From: Methylovorus sp. MM2
Lineage (GTDB): Bacteria; Pseudomonadota; Gammaproteobacteria; Burkholderiales; Methylophilaceae
Assembly (NCBI RefSeq): GCF_001648895.1
Contig: NZ_LXUF01000001.1
Location: 682,001-746,000, forward strand
DNA: 64,000 nucleotides
Direction of reading: 5' to 3'
In this document: positions 46,149-57,020 of the stretch, piece after piece
Numbering within the stretch: position 1 is the stretch's first letter
Layout of the letters: every line of letters begins with the position of its first letter
Translations under genes and position numbers: made by a program
The notes under the pieces: generated by a model
What the model saw: only the letters and a program-made list of their open reading frames with translations
Told to the model about the DNA's origin: nothing
The model's database searches: none

Positions 46149-47282
46149 GTGCCGCAACACACACCAGCCATGTTGGTTCTCGCTGATGGAACAGTGTTTC
46201 GTGGTATTTCGATTGGCGCTACCGGCTCTACCGTAGGCGAGGTGGTTTTTAATACCTCCATGACCGGTTATCAAGAAATTCTGACTGATCCATCTTATAC
46301 CAAGCAAATCGTCACACTGACTTATCCGCATATCGGTAACGTCGGCGTGAATGCGGAGGATGTCGAATCTGGTCAAGTTTATGCAAGCGGCCTCATCATT
46401 CGCGACCTGCCATTGACCGATAGTTGCTGGCGCAGTGAACAAACACTTTCTGATTATCTGGCCGCTAATAACGTAGTGGCGATCTCTGATATCGATACGC
46501 GCAAACTGACACGTATCTTGCGTGAAAAAGGTGCGCAGGCTGGCTGTATCATGGCTGGTGACGTGGATGAAGAAAAAGCCTTGGCGTTAGCGAAAGGTTT
46601 TCCCGGCCTTGCGGGGATGGATCTTGCCAAAGTCGTCAGCTGTACTGAATCTTACAGTTTTGAAGAGGGTGAATGGGCGTTGGGTACTGGTTACGCCAAG
46701 CTTGAGAACCCGAAATACCATGTAGTTGCTTTTGATTACGGTGTGAAGCGCAATATCCTGCGTATGCTAGTGTCGCGTGGATGCAAAGTGACCGTGTTGC
46801 CTGCGCAAGCGACTGCAGATGAAGCTTTAGCTTTAAATCCTGATGGTGTGTTCCTCGCAAATGGCCCGGGCGATCCTGAGCCATGTGATTATGCGATCAA
46901 GTCGATTGCTACAATCGTTGAAACCGGCATCCCGACATTCGGTATCTGCTTAGGCCACCAATTGCTTGGCTTGGCGAGTGGAGCCAAGACTTTGAAAATG
47001 AAGTTTGGTCATCATGGCGCAAACCATCCAGTACAAGACTTGGACGATAAGCGTGTATTTATCACCAGCCAGAATCACGGTTTTGCTGTTGATCCTGCAA
47101 CATTGCCTGCAAACCTTAAACCAACGCATGTGTCATTATTTGATGGCAGTTTGCAAGGTATCGCACGTACTGATAAACCAGCATTCAGTTTTCAAGGGCA
47201 CCCAGAAGCAAGCCCTGGCCCAACTGAGATGAGCTATCTATTTGACCGCTTCATCAACCTGATGAAACAGAGTAAGCAGTAA
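46149..47282 (+). CDS. carA: Carbamoyl-phosphate synthase small subunit CarA
   Basis: Glutaminase subunit that feeds ammonia to CarB for carbamoyl phosphate, the precursor of arginine and pyrimidines. The 377-aa protein has the N-terminal domain ([11 protein letters not shown]...[15 protein letters not shown]) and the class I amidotransferase triad: nucleophile Cys in [11 protein letters not shown], with His and Glu in [13 protein letters not shown]. The start is GTG 46149, with AAGGGG (46136-46141) seven bases upstream. It is followed seven bases later by carB. Confidence 0.95.
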   Translation: MPQHTPAMLVLADGTVFRGISIGATGSTVGEVVFNTSMTGYQEILTDPSYTKQIVTLTYPHIGNVGVNAEDVESGQVYASGLIIRDLPLTDSCWRSEQTLSDYLAANNVVAISDIDTRKLTRILREKGAQAGCIMAGDVDEEKALALAKGFPGLAGMDLAKVVSCTESYSFEEGEWALGTGYAKLENPKYHVVAFDYGVKRNILRMLVSRGCKVTVLPAQATADEALALNPDGVFLANGPGDPEPCDYAIKSIATIVETGIPTFGICLGHQLLGLASGAKTLKMKFGHHGANHPVQDLDDKRVFITSQNHGFAVDPATLPANLKPTHVSLFDGSLQGIARTDKPAFSFQGHPEASPGPTEMSYLFDRFINLMKQSKQ

Positions 47283-47289
47283 TTAAATT

Positions 47290-50200
47290 ATGGCAAAACG
47301 TACAGACATTAAATCTATTCTGATCATCGGTGCTGGCCCGATTGTTATCGGGCAGGCTTGCGAATTCGATTACTCGGGCGCGCAGGCATGCAAGGCGCTA
47401 CGTGAGGAGGGTTACCGCGTTATTCTGGTGAACTCTAACCCAGCGACGATCATGACGGACCCTGAAATGGCCGATGCGACTTATATCGAGCCGGTGACTT
47501 GGCAGATCGTCGAAAAGATCATTGCGATTGAGAAACCTGATGCACTGTTGCCAACCATGGGCGGCCAGACGGCATTGAACTGTGCGTTGGATCTGGCCAA
47601 GCATGGGGTGTTGGAAAAATATAATGTTGAATTGATCGGTGCTTCAAAAGAAGCCATCGATAAAGCGGAAGACCGTGAGAAATTCAAAATCGCCATGACC
47701 AAGATTGGCCTTGGCTCTGCACGTTCTTCTGTTGCACATAGTCTTGAAGAAGCATTGCAAGTGCAATCAAGTATCGGTTATCCAGCAATTATTCGCCCTT
47801 CATTCACCATGGGCGGTAGCGGTGGCGGTATCGCCTATAACCGTGAAGAGTTCATCACTATCTGCGAACGCGGTCTCGAGGCCTCGCCGACCAACGAGCT
47901 ATTGATCGAAGAATCACTGCTCGGCTGGAAAGAGTATGAAATGGAAGTGGTGCGTGACAGTAAAGATAATTGCATCATCATCTGCTCGATTGAGAATCTT
48001 GACCCAATGGGTGTGCATACCGGTGATTCTATTACGGTTGCGCCAGCACAAACGCTGACGGATAAAGAGTATCAGATCATGCGTAATGCCTCATTGGCTG
48101 TGTTGCGTGAGATCGGTGTAGATACCGGCGGTTCTAACGTTCAGTTTGCTATCAACCCGGATGATGGCCGCATGATCGTGATCGAGATGAATCCACGCGT
48201 GTCGCGTTCATCTGCATTGGCTTCAAAAGCGACTGGTTTTCCAATCGCTAAAGTGGCTGCAAAACTTGCAGTAGGCTTTACTTTGGATGAGCTAAGAAAC
48301 GATATCACTGGAGGTGCTACGCCAGTTTCGTTCGAGCCTTCTATCGACTATGTCGTTACCAAGATTCCTAGATTCGCTTTCGAGAAATTTCCTCAAGCGG
48401 ATTCTCGCCTGACAACACAAATGAAATCCGTTGGTGAAGTGATGGCCATTGGCCGCACTTTCCAAGAGTCCTTCCAAAAAGCCCTGCGTGGTCTTGAGGT
48501 CGGTGTGGATGGCTTGGATGAAAAGACAACGGATATCGATGTCATACAAAAAGAGCTTGGCGAGCCTGGTCCAGAACGTATCTGGTATGTGGGTGATGCA
48601 TTCCGTTTAGGTTTAACAGTGGATCAAGTGCATGCGCATTCCAAGATCGATAAATGGTTCCTTGTGCAGATCGCTGATATCGTTAAGCGTGAACAGGCAC
48701 TTAAAGGCCGCAATCTTGCTGATTTTGATAAAGATGCGCTTTATCAGCTTAAACGCCGCGGATTCTCTGATCGTCGTTTAGCCAAGCTGCTAGGTACGGA
48801 TCAACATGCTGTGCGGGCTTACCGTCAGGCTTTGAAAGTTCGCCCTGTGTATAAGCGCGTTGATACGTGTGCGGCAGAATTCTCGACAGATACGGCTTAT
48901 ATGTACTCCACGTATGAAGAAGAGTGTGAGTCGCAGCCAAGCAACAAGAAAAAGATTATGGTATTGGGCGGTGGGCCTAATCGTATCGGTCAAGGGATCG
49001 AATTCGATTACTGCTGCGTACATGCCGCATTCGCACTGCGTGAAGATGGTTACGAGACCATCATGGTGAACTGTAATCCTGAGACAGTCTCAACGGATTA
49101 CGATACCTCAGATCGTTTGTACTTTGAACCCGTGACGCTTGAAGATGTATTAGAGATTGTTGCGCTTGAAAAGCCTGTTGGCGTTATCGTGCAATACGGT
49201 GGACAGACACCATTGAAGTTGGCACGTGATCTTGAAAAAGCCGGTGTGCCTATTATTGGCACAAGCCCTGATGCGATTGACCGCGCAGAAGACCGCGAGC
49301 GTTTTCAGGTCATGTTGCAGGATCTCGGCTTAAAGCAGCCGCCTAACCGTACTGCGCGTACACCGGAAGAAGCGCTACGATTGGCACAAGAGATCGGTTA
49401 TCCATTGGTTGTACGTCCGTCTTATGTATTGGGCGGTCGTGCTATGGAGATCGTACATGAGCAGGCGCAGCTAGAGCGTTATATGCGTGAAGCTGTTAAG
49501 GTATCTAATGAATCTCCAGTGTTGCTGGATCGATTCCTCAATGACGCGCTTGAGGTGGATGTCGATGCACTGTCTGATGGTGAAGAAGTCATCATCGGCG
49601 GCATCATGGAGCATATCGAGCAGGCTGGTGTTCACTCAGGTGATTCTGCATGCTCGTTGCCGCCTTACAGCCTTTCTAAAGAGTTGCAGGATGAGTTACG
49701 CAAACAGACTGTGCAAATGGCGAAAGCGTTAGGCGTTATTGGTTTGATGAACGTACAGTTTGCGATTCAGGGCGAGACAGTCTACGTGTTGGAAGTGAAT
49801 CCGCGTGCCTCTCGTACCGTACCTTTTGTATCCAAGGCTTGCGGTTTGCAATTGGCAAAGGTTGCCGCTCGTTGCATGACGGGAAAAACGCTTAAAGAGC
49901 AGAACGTCACGAAAGAAATCGTACCGCCATTCTACTCAGTAAAAGAAGCGGTTTTCCCTTTCATTAAATTCCCTGGTGTGGATACGATCTTGGGGCCTGA
50001 AATGAAATCCACGGGTGAGGTGATGGGTGTGGGCAAGACATTTGCCGAAGCATTCGTTAAATCCCAACTTGGCTCGGGCGATAAGCTGCCTAAAGGCGGT
50101 AAGGCATTTATCAGTGTGCGCCGTGAAGATAGAGAAAAAGTCATTGAGATCGCTAGGTCTCTGGCGAATTTAGGCTTTCAACTGGTCGCAACCAAAGGGT

Positions 50201-50496
50201 CTGCTGCTGCATTAGGTGAAGCAGGACTTAAAGTGACGCCAGTGAATAAAGTTGCAGAAGGCCGTCCACATATCGTGGATATGATCAAAAATGGTGAGAT
50301 TAGCTTTATCGTTAACGTCACAGAAGATAAGAAAGCAATCACCGACTCTTACGAGATCCGTCGTAATGCATTGCAACATAAAGTGACTTATTACACCACG
50401 CTGGCAGGCGCGAAAGCAGCATGTATCGGCATGGCACATATGCAAGAGCTTGAAGTTCAATCTTTACAGGACTTGCACCTACAGCTCACTAAGTAA
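47290..50496 (+). CDS. carB: Carbamoyl-phosphate synthase large subunit CarB
   Basis: The 1068-aa synthase subunit has two homologous ATP-grasp halves: carboxyphosphate synthesis (about 1-400, [14 protein letters not shown]) and carbamoyl-phosphate synthesis (about 553-935, [20 protein letters not shown]). The oligomerisation region lies between, and a C-terminal MGS-fold allosteric domain (about 940-1068) binds UMP/ornithine in E. coli. All parts are intact and the length equals the family norm (E. coli 1073). The substrate of the NodU-type carbamoyltransferase in the LPS locus is this enzyme's product. Confidence 0.97.
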   Translation: MAKRTDIKSILIIGAGPIVIGQACEFDYSGAQACKALREEGYRVILVNSNPATIMTDPEMADATYIEPVTWQIVEKIIAIEKPDALLPTMGGQTALNCALDLAKHGVLEKYNVELIGASKEAIDKAEDREKFKIAMTKIGLGSARSSVAHSLEEALQVQSSIGYPAIIRPSFTMGGSGGGIAYNREEFITICERGLEASPTNELLIEESLLGWKEYEMEVVRDSKDNCIIICSIENLDPMGVHTGDSITVAPAQTLTDKEYQIMRNASLAVLREIGVDTGGSNVQFAINPDDGRMIVIEMNPRVSRSSALASKATGFPIAKVAAKLAVGFTLDELRNDITGGATPVSFEPSIDYVVTKIPRFAFEKFPQADSRLTTQMKSVGEVMAIGRTFQESFQKALRGLEVGVDGLDEKTTDIDVIQKELGEPGPERIWYVGDAFRLGLTVDQVHAHSKIDKWFLVQIADIVKREQALKGRNLADFDKDALYQLKRRGFSDRRLAKLLGTDQHAVRAYRQALKVRPVYKRVDTCAAEFSTDTAYMYSTYEEECESQPSNKKKIMVLGGGPNRIGQGIEFDYCCVHAAFALREDGYETIMVNCNPETVSTDYDTSDRLYFEPVTLEDVLEIVALEKPVGVIVQYGGQTPLKLARDLEKAGVPIIGTSPDAIDRAEDRERFQVMLQDLGLKQPPNRTARTPEEALRLAQEIGYPLVVRPSYVLGGRAMEIVHEQAQLERYMREAVKVSNESPVLLDRFLNDALEVDVDALSDGEEVIIGGIMEHIEQAGVHSGDSACSLPPYSLSKELQDELRKQTVQMAKALGVIGLMNVQFAIQGETVYVLEVNPRASRTVPFVSKACGLQLAKVAARCMTGKTLKEQNVTKEIVPPFYSVKEAVFPFIKFPGVDTILGPEMKSTGEVMGVGKTFAEAFVKSQLGSGDKLPKGGKAFISVRREDREKVIEIARSLANLGFQLVATKGSAAALGEAGLKVTPVNKVAEGRPHIVDMIKNGEISFIVNVTEDKKAITDSYEIRRNALQHKVTYYTTLAGAKAACIGMAHMQELEVQSLQDLHLQLTK

Positions 50497-50513
50497 TAAT
50501 ATAGACCCATCAG

Positions 50514-50560
50514 AACCACGCCTTGAAGCCAAACGGCATTAGGGGTGTGGTTTTTGTTTT
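50514..50560 (+). terminator. Rho-independent terminator of carAB
   Basis: AACCACGCC (50514-50522) pairs with GGTGTGGTT (50544-50552) over nine positions, including one G-U pair, and is followed by TTTGTTTT. It lies 17 bases after the carB stop. Confidence 0.75.
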
Positions 50561-50594
50561 ATATGATTTTGTTTCGAGATAGTGGAAAAACAAT

Positions 50595-51071
50595 ATGGCA
50601 CAGATTCCAGTAACAGTTAAAGGCGCTGAACTACTCAAAGCGGAATTACAACGTTTGCGCTCAGTTGATCGCCCTAATGTCATACAGGCGATTTCAGAAG
50701 CGCGCGCGCAAGGCGACTTGTCAGAGAATGCCGAGTACGATGCTGCAAAAGAGAAACAAAGCTTTATTGAGGGCCGCATTGCTGAGATCGAAGCCAAGCT
50801 TTCTAATGCACAGGTGATCGACCCTTCAACATTGAATGCAGATGGCCGTTGTGTATTTGGTGCTACCATTGAAGTTGAAGATATGGATAGCGGTGATGTC
50901 ACTACTTATCAGATCGTTGGTGATGACGAAGCGAATATCAAGCAGGGCAAGATATCTATTAGCTCACCCATCGCGCGTGGCTTGATCGGTAAATCAGCTG
51001 GGGATGTTGCTGAAGTGATGGCGCCCGCAGGTATTCGCTCATATGAAATTCTGGATGTTCAATATATTTAA
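50595..51071 (+). CDS. greA: Transcription elongation factor GreA
   Basis: Reactivates backtracked RNA polymerase by stimulating transcript cleavage through the secondary channel. The 158-aa protein has the N-terminal coiled coil (about 1-75) with the acidic tip [16 protein letters not shown] that positions the catalytic Mg2+, and the C-terminal FKBP-like domain ([10 protein letters not shown]..., [14 protein letters not shown]). It follows the carAB terminator, so it probably has its own promoter in the AT-rich stretch at 50553-50585. Confidence 0.95.
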   Translation: MAQIPVTVKGAELLKAELQRLRSVDRPNVIQAISEARAQGDLSENAEYDAAKEKQSFIEGRIAEIEAKLSNAQVIDPSTLNADGRCVFGATIEVEDMDSGDVTTYQIVGDDEANIKQGKISISSPIARGLIGKSAGDVAEVMAPAGIRSYEILDVQYI

Positions 51072-51087
51072 GTGTCAGGAGTATTGA

Positions 51088-51543
51088 ATGAATCAGTGGT
51101 CTGACAAGCTGGCATTACTCTTAGTTACTCTTTGGGTCGGCACGGTATGGGCGATCGGCTACGTTGCTGCGCCAACCTTGTTCTATACCTTAAGTGATAA
51201 CCATCCATTGGCTGGCGAGCTGGCTGGCAAGATGTTTACTTTGGTAGCCTATGTTGGCATGGTCAGCGGATTCTTTTTGCTGATACACCGCTTGGTACGT
51301 CAGGGCACTTTGGCACTTAAGCAATGGTTCTTTTGGGTGGTTGTGATCATGCTCACCATTGTGATGCTTGGCGAGTTTGGTATTCAGCCTATTATGGCAA
51401 AGCTAAAGGCGCAGGCATTTCCTACTACTGTCATGCAAAGTGTCTTTGCTGACCGCTTTAAAACTTGGCATGGCATTGCCAATATCGGTTATTTGATCGA
51501 AAGCTTGCTAGGTATCGTATTGGTACTTAAAGCCAACCGATAA
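51088..51543 (+). CDS. DUF4149 (TMEM205-like) membrane protein
   Basis: Small integral membrane protein of 151 aa with four hydrophobic segments (about 10-30, 45-68, 78-100, 125-148), matching the DUF4149 family that commonly sits beside greA or yhbY in betaproteobacteria. Function is unknown. AGGAG lies seven bases before ATG 51088, 16 bases after greA, so it is probably co-transcribed with greA. Confidence 0.8.
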   Translation: MNQWSDKLALLLVTLWVGTVWAIGYVAAPTLFYTLSDNHPLAGELAGKMFTLVAYVGMVSGFFLLIHRLVRQGTLALKQWFFWVVVIMLTIVMLGEFGIQPIMAKLKAQAFPTTVMQSVFADRFKTWHGIANIGYLIESLLGIVLVLKANR

Positions 51544-51555
51544 CAGGTGACCTTA

Positions 51556-51597
51556 TTAAGCGAAGATGATCTTGTTAATTAAGCAAAGCTGATCTTG
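51556..51597. repeat. Tandem duplication of the yhbY 3' end
   Basis: A 19-base unit occurs at 51556-51574 and again at 51579-51597 with 17 of 19 bases identical (TTAAGC-AAG-TGATCTTG). The right copy encodes the last residues and stop of YhbY on the minus strand (KISFA-stop). The left copy, just past the stop, would encode KIIFA-stop. It is most simply a short tandem duplication that has started to drift. Confidence 0.7.
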
Positions 51598-51872
51598 GCT
51601 TTTTCAGATGCACGGTAGATCACAAGCTGCTTACCGATATGATGTACTGCCATGGCATTAGTCTTCTGGCAGATTTCTTCCAGTAATTGAATACGGGCAG
51701 TTCTATCATCACCAGCGACTTTGATCTTGATCAATTCGTGTGCGTTTAAGCTGGTTTCGATCTCGTTAAGCACGTTTTCGGTCAAGCCATTGCCACCGAT
51801 CCTGACAACAGGATTGAGCTTATGGCCTAATGCGCGCAGATGGCTGATTTGTTTGGAGTTGAGTTCTGGCAT
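51579..51872 (-). CDS. yhbY: Ribosome assembly RNA-binding protein YhbY (CRM domain)
   Basis: A 97-aa single CRM-domain protein that binds pre-50S ribosomal particles. The family pattern LNSKQISHLRALGHKLNPVVRIGGNGLTENVLNEI (core LRALGH-L-PVV-IG-NG) includes the GxxG-like loop (GGNG). The second half ends in VIYRASEKAKI. It is divergent from rlmE, the same arrangement as in E. coli. Confidence 0.92.
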   Translation of the reverse strand: MPELNSKQISHLRALGHKLNPVVRIGGNGLTENVLNEIETSLNAHELIKIKVAGDDRTARIQLLEEICQKTNAMAVHHIGKQLVIYRASEKAKISFA

Positions 51873-51972
51873 GTGGTTTCGTTCAGATGTATTGTTAAAT
51901 GATCATAAGCCATGACTTAAATATCTGCCATCGACTTATCTCATTGATTCAAAAAGGCTCGCAGTCTATCAC

Positions 51973-52596
51973 ATGAAAAGAACCAGAACCAGCAAAGGCT
52001 GGATGCAAGAGCATCTGAATGACGAATTCGTGAAACGTGCGCAACGTGATGGTTACCGCGCACGCGCAGCTTATAAGCTCATGGAGATCGACGATAAAGA
52101 TAAGCTCATCAAGCCGGGTATGACCATTGTTGATCTTGGGTCTACGCCGGGTAGCTGGTCGCAAGTTGCTGTGCAAAGGCTTAAAGGTCAAGGGCATATT
52201 ATTGCGCTCGATCTGCTCGAGATGGCGCCTATTCCCGGTGTGGATTTCATTCAAGGCGATTTTCGTGAGGAGAGCGTGCTTGCCAAGCTCGAAGAAAAGT
52301 TAAAAGGTAAGAAAATCGACCTTGTAATCGCAGATATGGCCCCCAATATAAGTGGCATAAGTTCTGTTGATCAGCCAAATGCGGCTTATTTAACTGAGCT
52401 AGCATTGGATTTTAGTTTGCAGTGGTTGAAACCGGGCGGTAACTTCCTAGTCAAAGTTTTCATTGGCACAGGGTTTGAAGAGATCGTCCGTGATATGCGT
52501 GGTGGCTTTGAAAAAGTCGTGACGCGTAAACCCAAGGCCTCTCGTGATCGTAGTAGTGAGGTTTATTTGCTGGGTATGCATCGAAACCTTGAATAG
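51973..52596 (+). CDS. rlmE: 23S rRNA (uridine2552-2'-O)-methyltransferase RlmE
   Basis: Methylates U2552 of 23S rRNA in the 50S particle. The 207-aa protein has SKGWMQEHLNDEFVKRAQRDGYRARAAYKL (catalytic Lys in the AYKL segment), the SAM motif VDLGSTPGSWSQVA, the catalytic Asp in VIADMAPNISG, and the Lys of FLVKVF, forming the K-D-K-E tetrad with a late Glu (SSEVYLLG). It is followed by ftsH after 98 bases, as in E. coli. Confidence 0.95.
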   Translation: MKRTRTSKGWMQEHLNDEFVKRAQRDGYRARAAYKLMEIDDKDKLIKPGMTIVDLGSTPGSWSQVAVQRLKGQGHIIALDLLEMAPIPGVDFIQGDFREESVLAKLEEKLKGKKIDLVIADMAPNISGISSVDQPNAAYLTELALDFSLQWLKPGGNFLVKVFIGTGFEEIVRDMRGGFEKVVTRKPKASRDRSSEVYLLGMHRNLE

Positions 52597-52694
52597 TCAT
52601 GTGATTAGTTATATCGCTCGTTAGAGTTACGGCGACCTCACTAAAATAGGTTTAGAATAAGCTCATAGATTCACTTTTGTTGAAGGATGTGATT

Positions 52695-54590
52695 TTGAAT
52701 AACATCGTAAAGAATATTGCCATCTGGCTGATTGTGGCGCTTGTATTAATGACTGTCTTCCAACAGTTTGCTAGTAAAACTGATGCAGATAGTCAGCTCG
52801 GTTACTCTCAATTTATCGATCAGGTGAAAAAAGGCGGCGTTGCTAAAGTCACGATTGATGGACGAGTCATTCGCGGTGTTACCAGCGAGGGTAAGCGTTT
52901 TAATACCTATGCGCCTCCATCCGATATCTGGCTGGTTTCAGATTTACTCAAGAACAATGTCACAGTAGAAGCAAAACCTGATGAAGAGCCATCGCTATTG
53001 ATGAGCATATTTGTTTCATGGTTCCCTATGATTCTGCTGATCGGGGTATGGATATTCTTTATGCGCCAGATGCAGGGCGGCGGTAAAGGTGGAGCATTCT
53101 CTTTTGGGAAGAGCAAAGCGCGCCAGCTTGACGAAAATAGCAACCACACGACATTTGCTGATGTCGCTGGTTGCGATGAAGCTAAAGAAGAAGTAGCCGA
53201 GATCGTTGAGTTCTTGCGTGACCCTACCAAATTTCAGAAACTGGGCGGCCGTATTCCCCGTGGTGTATTGATGGTTGGCCCGCCAGGAACAGGTAAGACT
53301 TTACTTGCCAAGGCGATTGCGGGTGAAGCCAAAGTGCCATTTTTTACCATCTCTGGTTCTGATTTCGTCGAGATGTTTGTGGGTGTTGGTGCAGCCCGTG
53401 TGCGAGATATGTTCGAGCAGGCCAAGAAAGCTGCACCTTGCATCATCTTTATTGATGAAATCGATGCAGTTGGTCGTCATCGTGGCGCGGGTACAGGCGG
53501 CGGAAATGATGAGCGTGAGCAGACACTTAACCAGATGTTGGTCGAGATGGATGGCTTTGAGCCAAACTCAGGGGTTATCGTGATTGCGGCGACTAACCGT
53601 GCCGATGTTTTGGATAAAGCGCTATTGCGCCCTGGTCGTTTTGATAGACAAGTAATGGTTGGTTTGCCTGACATTCGTGGTCGTGAGCAGATATTGCTTG
53701 TGCATATGCGTAAAGTGCCTATCGACCCTGATGTGAAGGCTGACATCATTGCGCGTGGGACGCCTGGTTTCTCAGGGGCAGATTTAGCTAACTTGGTGAA
53801 TGAATCAGCGTTGTTTGCTGCTCGCCGTAACAAGCGTACTGTTGATATGCAGGATTTCGAGGACGCCAAAGACAAGATATTCATGGGCCCTGAGCGTAAA
53901 TCTATGGTGATGCGTGAGGAAGAGCGCCGTAACACTGCGTACCATGAATCTGGCCATGCCGTCGTCGCTAAATTATTGCCGAAGGCTGATCCCGTTCATA
54001 AGGTGACTATCATGCCACGTGGTTGGGCTTTGGGGCTCACCTGGCAGTTGCCTGAGCATGATCGTATCAGCAACTATCGTGACAAGATGCTTGAAGAGAT
54101 TTCTATTCTATTTGGTGGACGTATCGCTGAAGAGATCTTCATGAATCAGATGTCCACAGGTGCATCGAATGACTTTGAGCGTGCAACGAAACTAGCGCGT
54201 GATATGGTGACTAAATACGGTATGTCTGACTTGTTGGGCACGATGGTCTATGCGGGAAGCGACCAAGAGTCGATGTTCGGTAACATGTCATCCAAGACCG
54301 TATCAGAGGCCACACAGCAGAAAGTGGATGCGGAGATTCGTCGTATTCTTGATGAGCAATATGGCGTCGCACGTAAGCTGCTGGAAGATCATCGGGATAA
54401 GGTTGAAGCGATGACAGCTGCGTTATTGGAGTGGGAGACGATTGATGCTGATCAGATCAACGACATCATGAATGGTAAGCCACCACGTGCGCCCAAGATT
54501 CCGCAAACGCCAATCAAGCCATCGATTGATGCCGGTAGTGCGGGCCCAAGCGTAACCCCTACGCCACAGCCAGCGGCTAAGACCGAATAA
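52695..54590 (+). CDS. ftsH: ATP-dependent membrane zinc protease FtsH
   Basis: Membrane-anchored AAA+ protease that degrades damaged membrane proteins and regulators such as sigma-32 and LpxC. I choose TTG 52695 ([11 protein letters not shown]): AAGGA (52683-52687) lies seven bases upstream and the result matches the family N-terminus, while the TTGs at 52677 and 52680 precede that site. The 631-aa protein has two membrane segments (about 6-23 and 102-122), Walker A GPPGTGKT (195-202), Walker B IIFIDEID (250-257), the SRH ([21 protein letters not shown] region), and the zinc site HESGH (417-421). The tail is Pro/Ala-rich. Confidence 0.95.
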   Translation: MNNIVKNIAIWLIVALVLMTVFQQFASKTDADSQLGYSQFIDQVKKGGVAKVTIDGRVIRGVTSEGKRFNTYAPPSDIWLVSDLLKNNVTVEAKPDEEPSLLMSIFVSWFPMILLIGVWIFFMRQMQGGGKGGAFSFGKSKARQLDENSNHTTFADVAGCDEAKEEVAEIVEFLRDPTKFQKLGGRIPRGVLMVGPPGTGKTLLAKAIAGEAKVPFFTISGSDFVEMFVGVGAARVRDMFEQAKKAAPCIIFIDEIDAVGRHRGAGTGGGNDEREQTLNQMLVEMDGFEPNSGVIVIAATNRADVLDKALLRPGRFDRQVMVGLPDIRGREQILLVHMRKVPIDPDVKADIIARGTPGFSGADLANLVNESALFAARRNKRTVDMQDFEDAKDKIFMGPERKSMVMREEERRNTAYHESGHAVVAKLLPKADPVHKVTIMPRGWALGLTWQLPEHDRISNYRDKMLEEISILFGGRIAEEIFMNQMSTGASNDFERATKLARDMVTKYGMSDLLGTMVYAGSDQESMFGNMSSKTVSEATQQKVDAEIRRILDEQYGVARKLLEDHRDKVEAMTAALLEWETIDADQINDIMNGKPPRAPKIPQTPIKPSIDAGSAGPSVTPTPQPAAKTE

Positions 54591-54665
54591 AGTTCTTAAT
54601 CATTAACTTTTAGGCCATATTCATCTGAGGGAGATTTCCTTGGTTGAGTATGGCTTCATAATTTT

Positions 54666-55487
54666 ATGCAATTCATTTGTGGTCAATATCAGTTAGATCT
54701 TTCGCGTCCCCATGTCATGGGGATAGTGAATGTCACGCCGGATTCTTTTTCAGATGGCGGAAAATTCGCATCAACAGAAAAAGCAGTCGAGCATGCCTTA
54801 AGGCTGGTAGAAGAGGGCGCATCCATACTGGATATTGGGGGTGAATCTACCCGTCCCGGCGCTACGCCTGTTCCCCTGGATGAAGAGCTTGAGCGGGTGA
54901 TTCCTGTGATTGAAAGGCTTGCCCCTATCGCCGGTGTACCATTATCTATAGATACCTATAAACCCGAAGTGATGCGTGCGGCAATTGTTGCCGGTGCTGA
55001 TATTGTGAACGACGTGCTGGCACTGCGTGAGCCTCATGCGCTGGAGATTGTCGCAAACAGTAATGTGGGTGTTTGCTTGATGCATGTACAAGGTACTTTG
55101 CAAACTATGCAGGATGATCCGCAGTACGCGGATGCTGTTGCTGAGGTAAGTGCTTTTCTTGCTGAGCGATTAAGTGCCGCGAATAAAGCGGGGATAGTAT
55201 CCGAGCGTATCGTACTTGATCCGGGCTTTGGTTTTGGTAAGCGCACAATTCATAACGTCGAGTTGCTACATGGTCTTGAGTCATTTGCTGCATTAGGTAG
55301 GCCATTGCTGGTTGGATTGTCGCGTAAATCCATATTGGGCAAGCTTGTGGGTGCCGACGTGGAGCAAAGGTTGTATGCCAGTCTATCGGCATCTGTCATC
55401 TCTGTGATGAAAGGCGCTAAAATAGTCAGAGTGCATGATGTCAAGGCAACGGCTGAAGCGTTGAAAGTGGTTGCGGCAATTCTGTAG
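54666..55487 (+). CDS. folP: Dihydropteroate synthase FolP
   Basis: Condenses p-aminobenzoate with dihydropterin pyrophosphate in folate synthesis; it is the sulfonamide target. The 273-aa TIM barrel has MGIVNVTPDSFSDGGKF (pterin/diphosphate site), the DIGGESTRPGA loop, SIDTYKP, and DPGFGFGKRTIHN. The order ftsH-folP-glmM is widely conserved. No clear ribosome-binding site precedes ATG 54666. Confidence 0.95.
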   Translation: MQFICGQYQLDLSRPHVMGIVNVTPDSFSDGGKFASTEKAVEHALRLVEEGASILDIGGESTRPGATPVPLDEELERVIPVIERLAPIAGVPLSIDTYKPEVMRAAIVAGADIVNDVLALREPHALEIVANSNVGVCLMHVQGTLQTMQDDPQYADAVAEVSAFLAERLSAANKAGIVSERIVLDPGFGFGKRTIHNVELLHGLESFAALGRPLLVGLSRKSILGKLVGADVEQRLYASLSASVISVMKGAKIVRVHDVKATAEALKVVAAIL

Positions 55488-55518
55488 TCACATTGAAGAA
55501 TAATGAAAAGATAAAACA

Positions 55519-56877
55519 ATGAGTAGAAAATATTTTGGTACTGATGGCATTCGCGGCCGTGTTGGTGATGCGCCTATCACCCCTGATTTTGTCATGCGTC
55601 TTGGGTATGCCGCGGGGCGTGTATTGACCAGCATAGATAGCCATCTTGCCCAAAATGAGAATCCTACCGTGCTTATCGGTAAAGACACGCGTATTTCAGG
55701 ATACATGCTGGAATCTGCATTGCAGGCAGGGCTTTCTGCGGCTGGTGTTGATGTCTTACTAACTGGGCCGATGCCTACCCCTGCAGTCGCCTATCTGACA
55801 CGTGCCTTAAGAGCGCAGGCAGGTATTGTGATCTCTGCATCACATAATCCATTTGAAGATAATGGTATCAAGTTCTTCTCCGCTGAAGGTACTAAGCTTG
55901 CGGACGAGATCGAGCTGGCGATTGAAGCTGAGCTGGATAAACCGATGCAGGTAATGCCATCAGCCAAACTGGGTAAGGCTAAACGTATCGCCGATGCCGC
56001 AGGGCGTTATATCGAATTCTGTAAGAGTACTTTCCCAACGGAGCTTGATTTAAGAGGCCTTAAGATCGTCTTGGACTGTGCACATGGCGCAACCTATCAT
56101 GTCGCGCCACCAGTTTTTCATGAGTTAGGTGCTGAGATCATCAATATCGGTAATCAGCCTGATGGCTTGAATATCAATCTCGATGTCGGCTCAACACATC
56201 CGGCTGCATTGTGTAAAGCAGTGGTCGAGCATCAAGCTGATCTGGGCATTGCTTTTGATGGTGATGGCGACCGTGTGGTGATGGTGGATGCTAAAGGCCA
56301 AATACTCGATGGCGATCAATTGCTCTATATCATCGCTCGTCATCGCCAAAGCGTGGGCAGGCTAGTAGGCGGCGTCGTCGGTACGTTGATGACCAACCTT
56401 GCTTTGGAGCATACATTACAGGCCGATGGCATTCCATTCCTGCGTGCGAATGTCGGTGACCGCTATGTACTGGAATTGCTTGATCGTAACGATTGGCAGG
56501 TCGGCGGTGAGAATTCAGGTCATATCTTATGTTTGGATAAACATAGTAGTGGTGATGGCATCATCGCAGCTTTACAAGTCTTGTATGCTTTAAAGATAAG
56601 CAATACCAGCCTTGCTGAGCTGGGTGCCAGTTTAAGTCTTTACCCCCAGATACTAATTAACGTGAAAGTGGCGCAGCGTATCAATCTTGATGCTAATACT
56701 GAGGTGCAAAGTGCAGTTAAACTTGCAGAGCAGGAGCTTAACGGACATGGCCGTGTATTGCTGCGCGCATCAGGTACTGAGCCAAAGATTCGCGTCATGG
56801 TTGAAGGTAGTGATCGTCAGCAGGTGCAGGCATTAGCAGAGCGTATCGCTGAGGCAGTTAAGGTCGCTGCGACCTAA
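55519..56877 (+). CDS. glmM: Phosphoglucosamine mutase GlmM
   Basis: Interconverts glucosamine 6-phosphate and 1-phosphate on the way to UDP-GlcNAc for peptidoglycan and LPS. The 452-aa protein has the N-terminal [13 protein letters not shown], the phosphoserine loop [14 protein letters not shown], the metal loop [13 protein letters not shown], sugar-binding GGENSGHI, and the phosphate-binding [15 protein letters not shown]. It follows folP by 31 bases. Confidence 0.96.
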   Translation: MSRKYFGTDGIRGRVGDAPITPDFVMRLGYAAGRVLTSIDSHLAQNENPTVLIGKDTRISGYMLESALQAGLSAAGVDVLLTGPMPTPAVAYLTRALRAQAGIVISASHNPFEDNGIKFFSAEGTKLADEIELAIEAELDKPMQVMPSAKLGKAKRIADAAGRYIEFCKSTFPTELDLRGLKIVLDCAHGATYHVAPPVFHELGAEIINIGNQPDGLNINLDVGSTHPAALCKAVVEHQADLGIAFDGDGDRVVMVDAKGQILDGDQLLYIIARHRQSVGRLVGGVVGTLMTNLALEHTLQADGIPFLRANVGDRYVLELLDRNDWQVGGENSGHILCLDKHSSGDGIIAALQVLYALKISNTSLAELGASLSLYPQILINVKVAQRINLDANTEVQSAVKLAEQELNGHGRVLLRASGTEPKIRVMVEGSDRQQVQALAERIAEAVKVAAT

Positions 56878-56919
56878 ATTTAGTAAGTATGAATAGAGGG
56901 TCATCATCTATTCGCATGA

Positions 56920-56937
56920 ACGTCATTGTTCTGTCAT
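56920..56937 (+). promoter_or_regulatory. Putative PhoB box upstream of the PAP2 gene
   Basis: ACGTCAT (56920-56926) and CTGTCAT (56931-56937) are direct repeats 11 bases apart; the second is a perfect PhoB half-site and the first matches five of seven bases. A perfect inverted repeat, GCGTGCA and TGCACGC around four bases (56942-56959), follows directly. I cannot place a convincing -10 box. The ATG is about 84 bases downstream. Confidence 0.5.
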
Positions 56938-57020
56938 ATTCGCGTGCAATTCTGCACGCATGAAAAACCAATTCATAAAAGATCGTTTCTCCATCCAACT
57001 CATGGAATGTGGAGGTAGAT

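Noticed and set aside
56891-56913. GAATAGA/TCTATTC stem-loop after glmM as a terminator
   Set aside because: Perfect 7-bp stem but AT-rich, with a nine-base loop and no T-run, so not convincing as a terminator.
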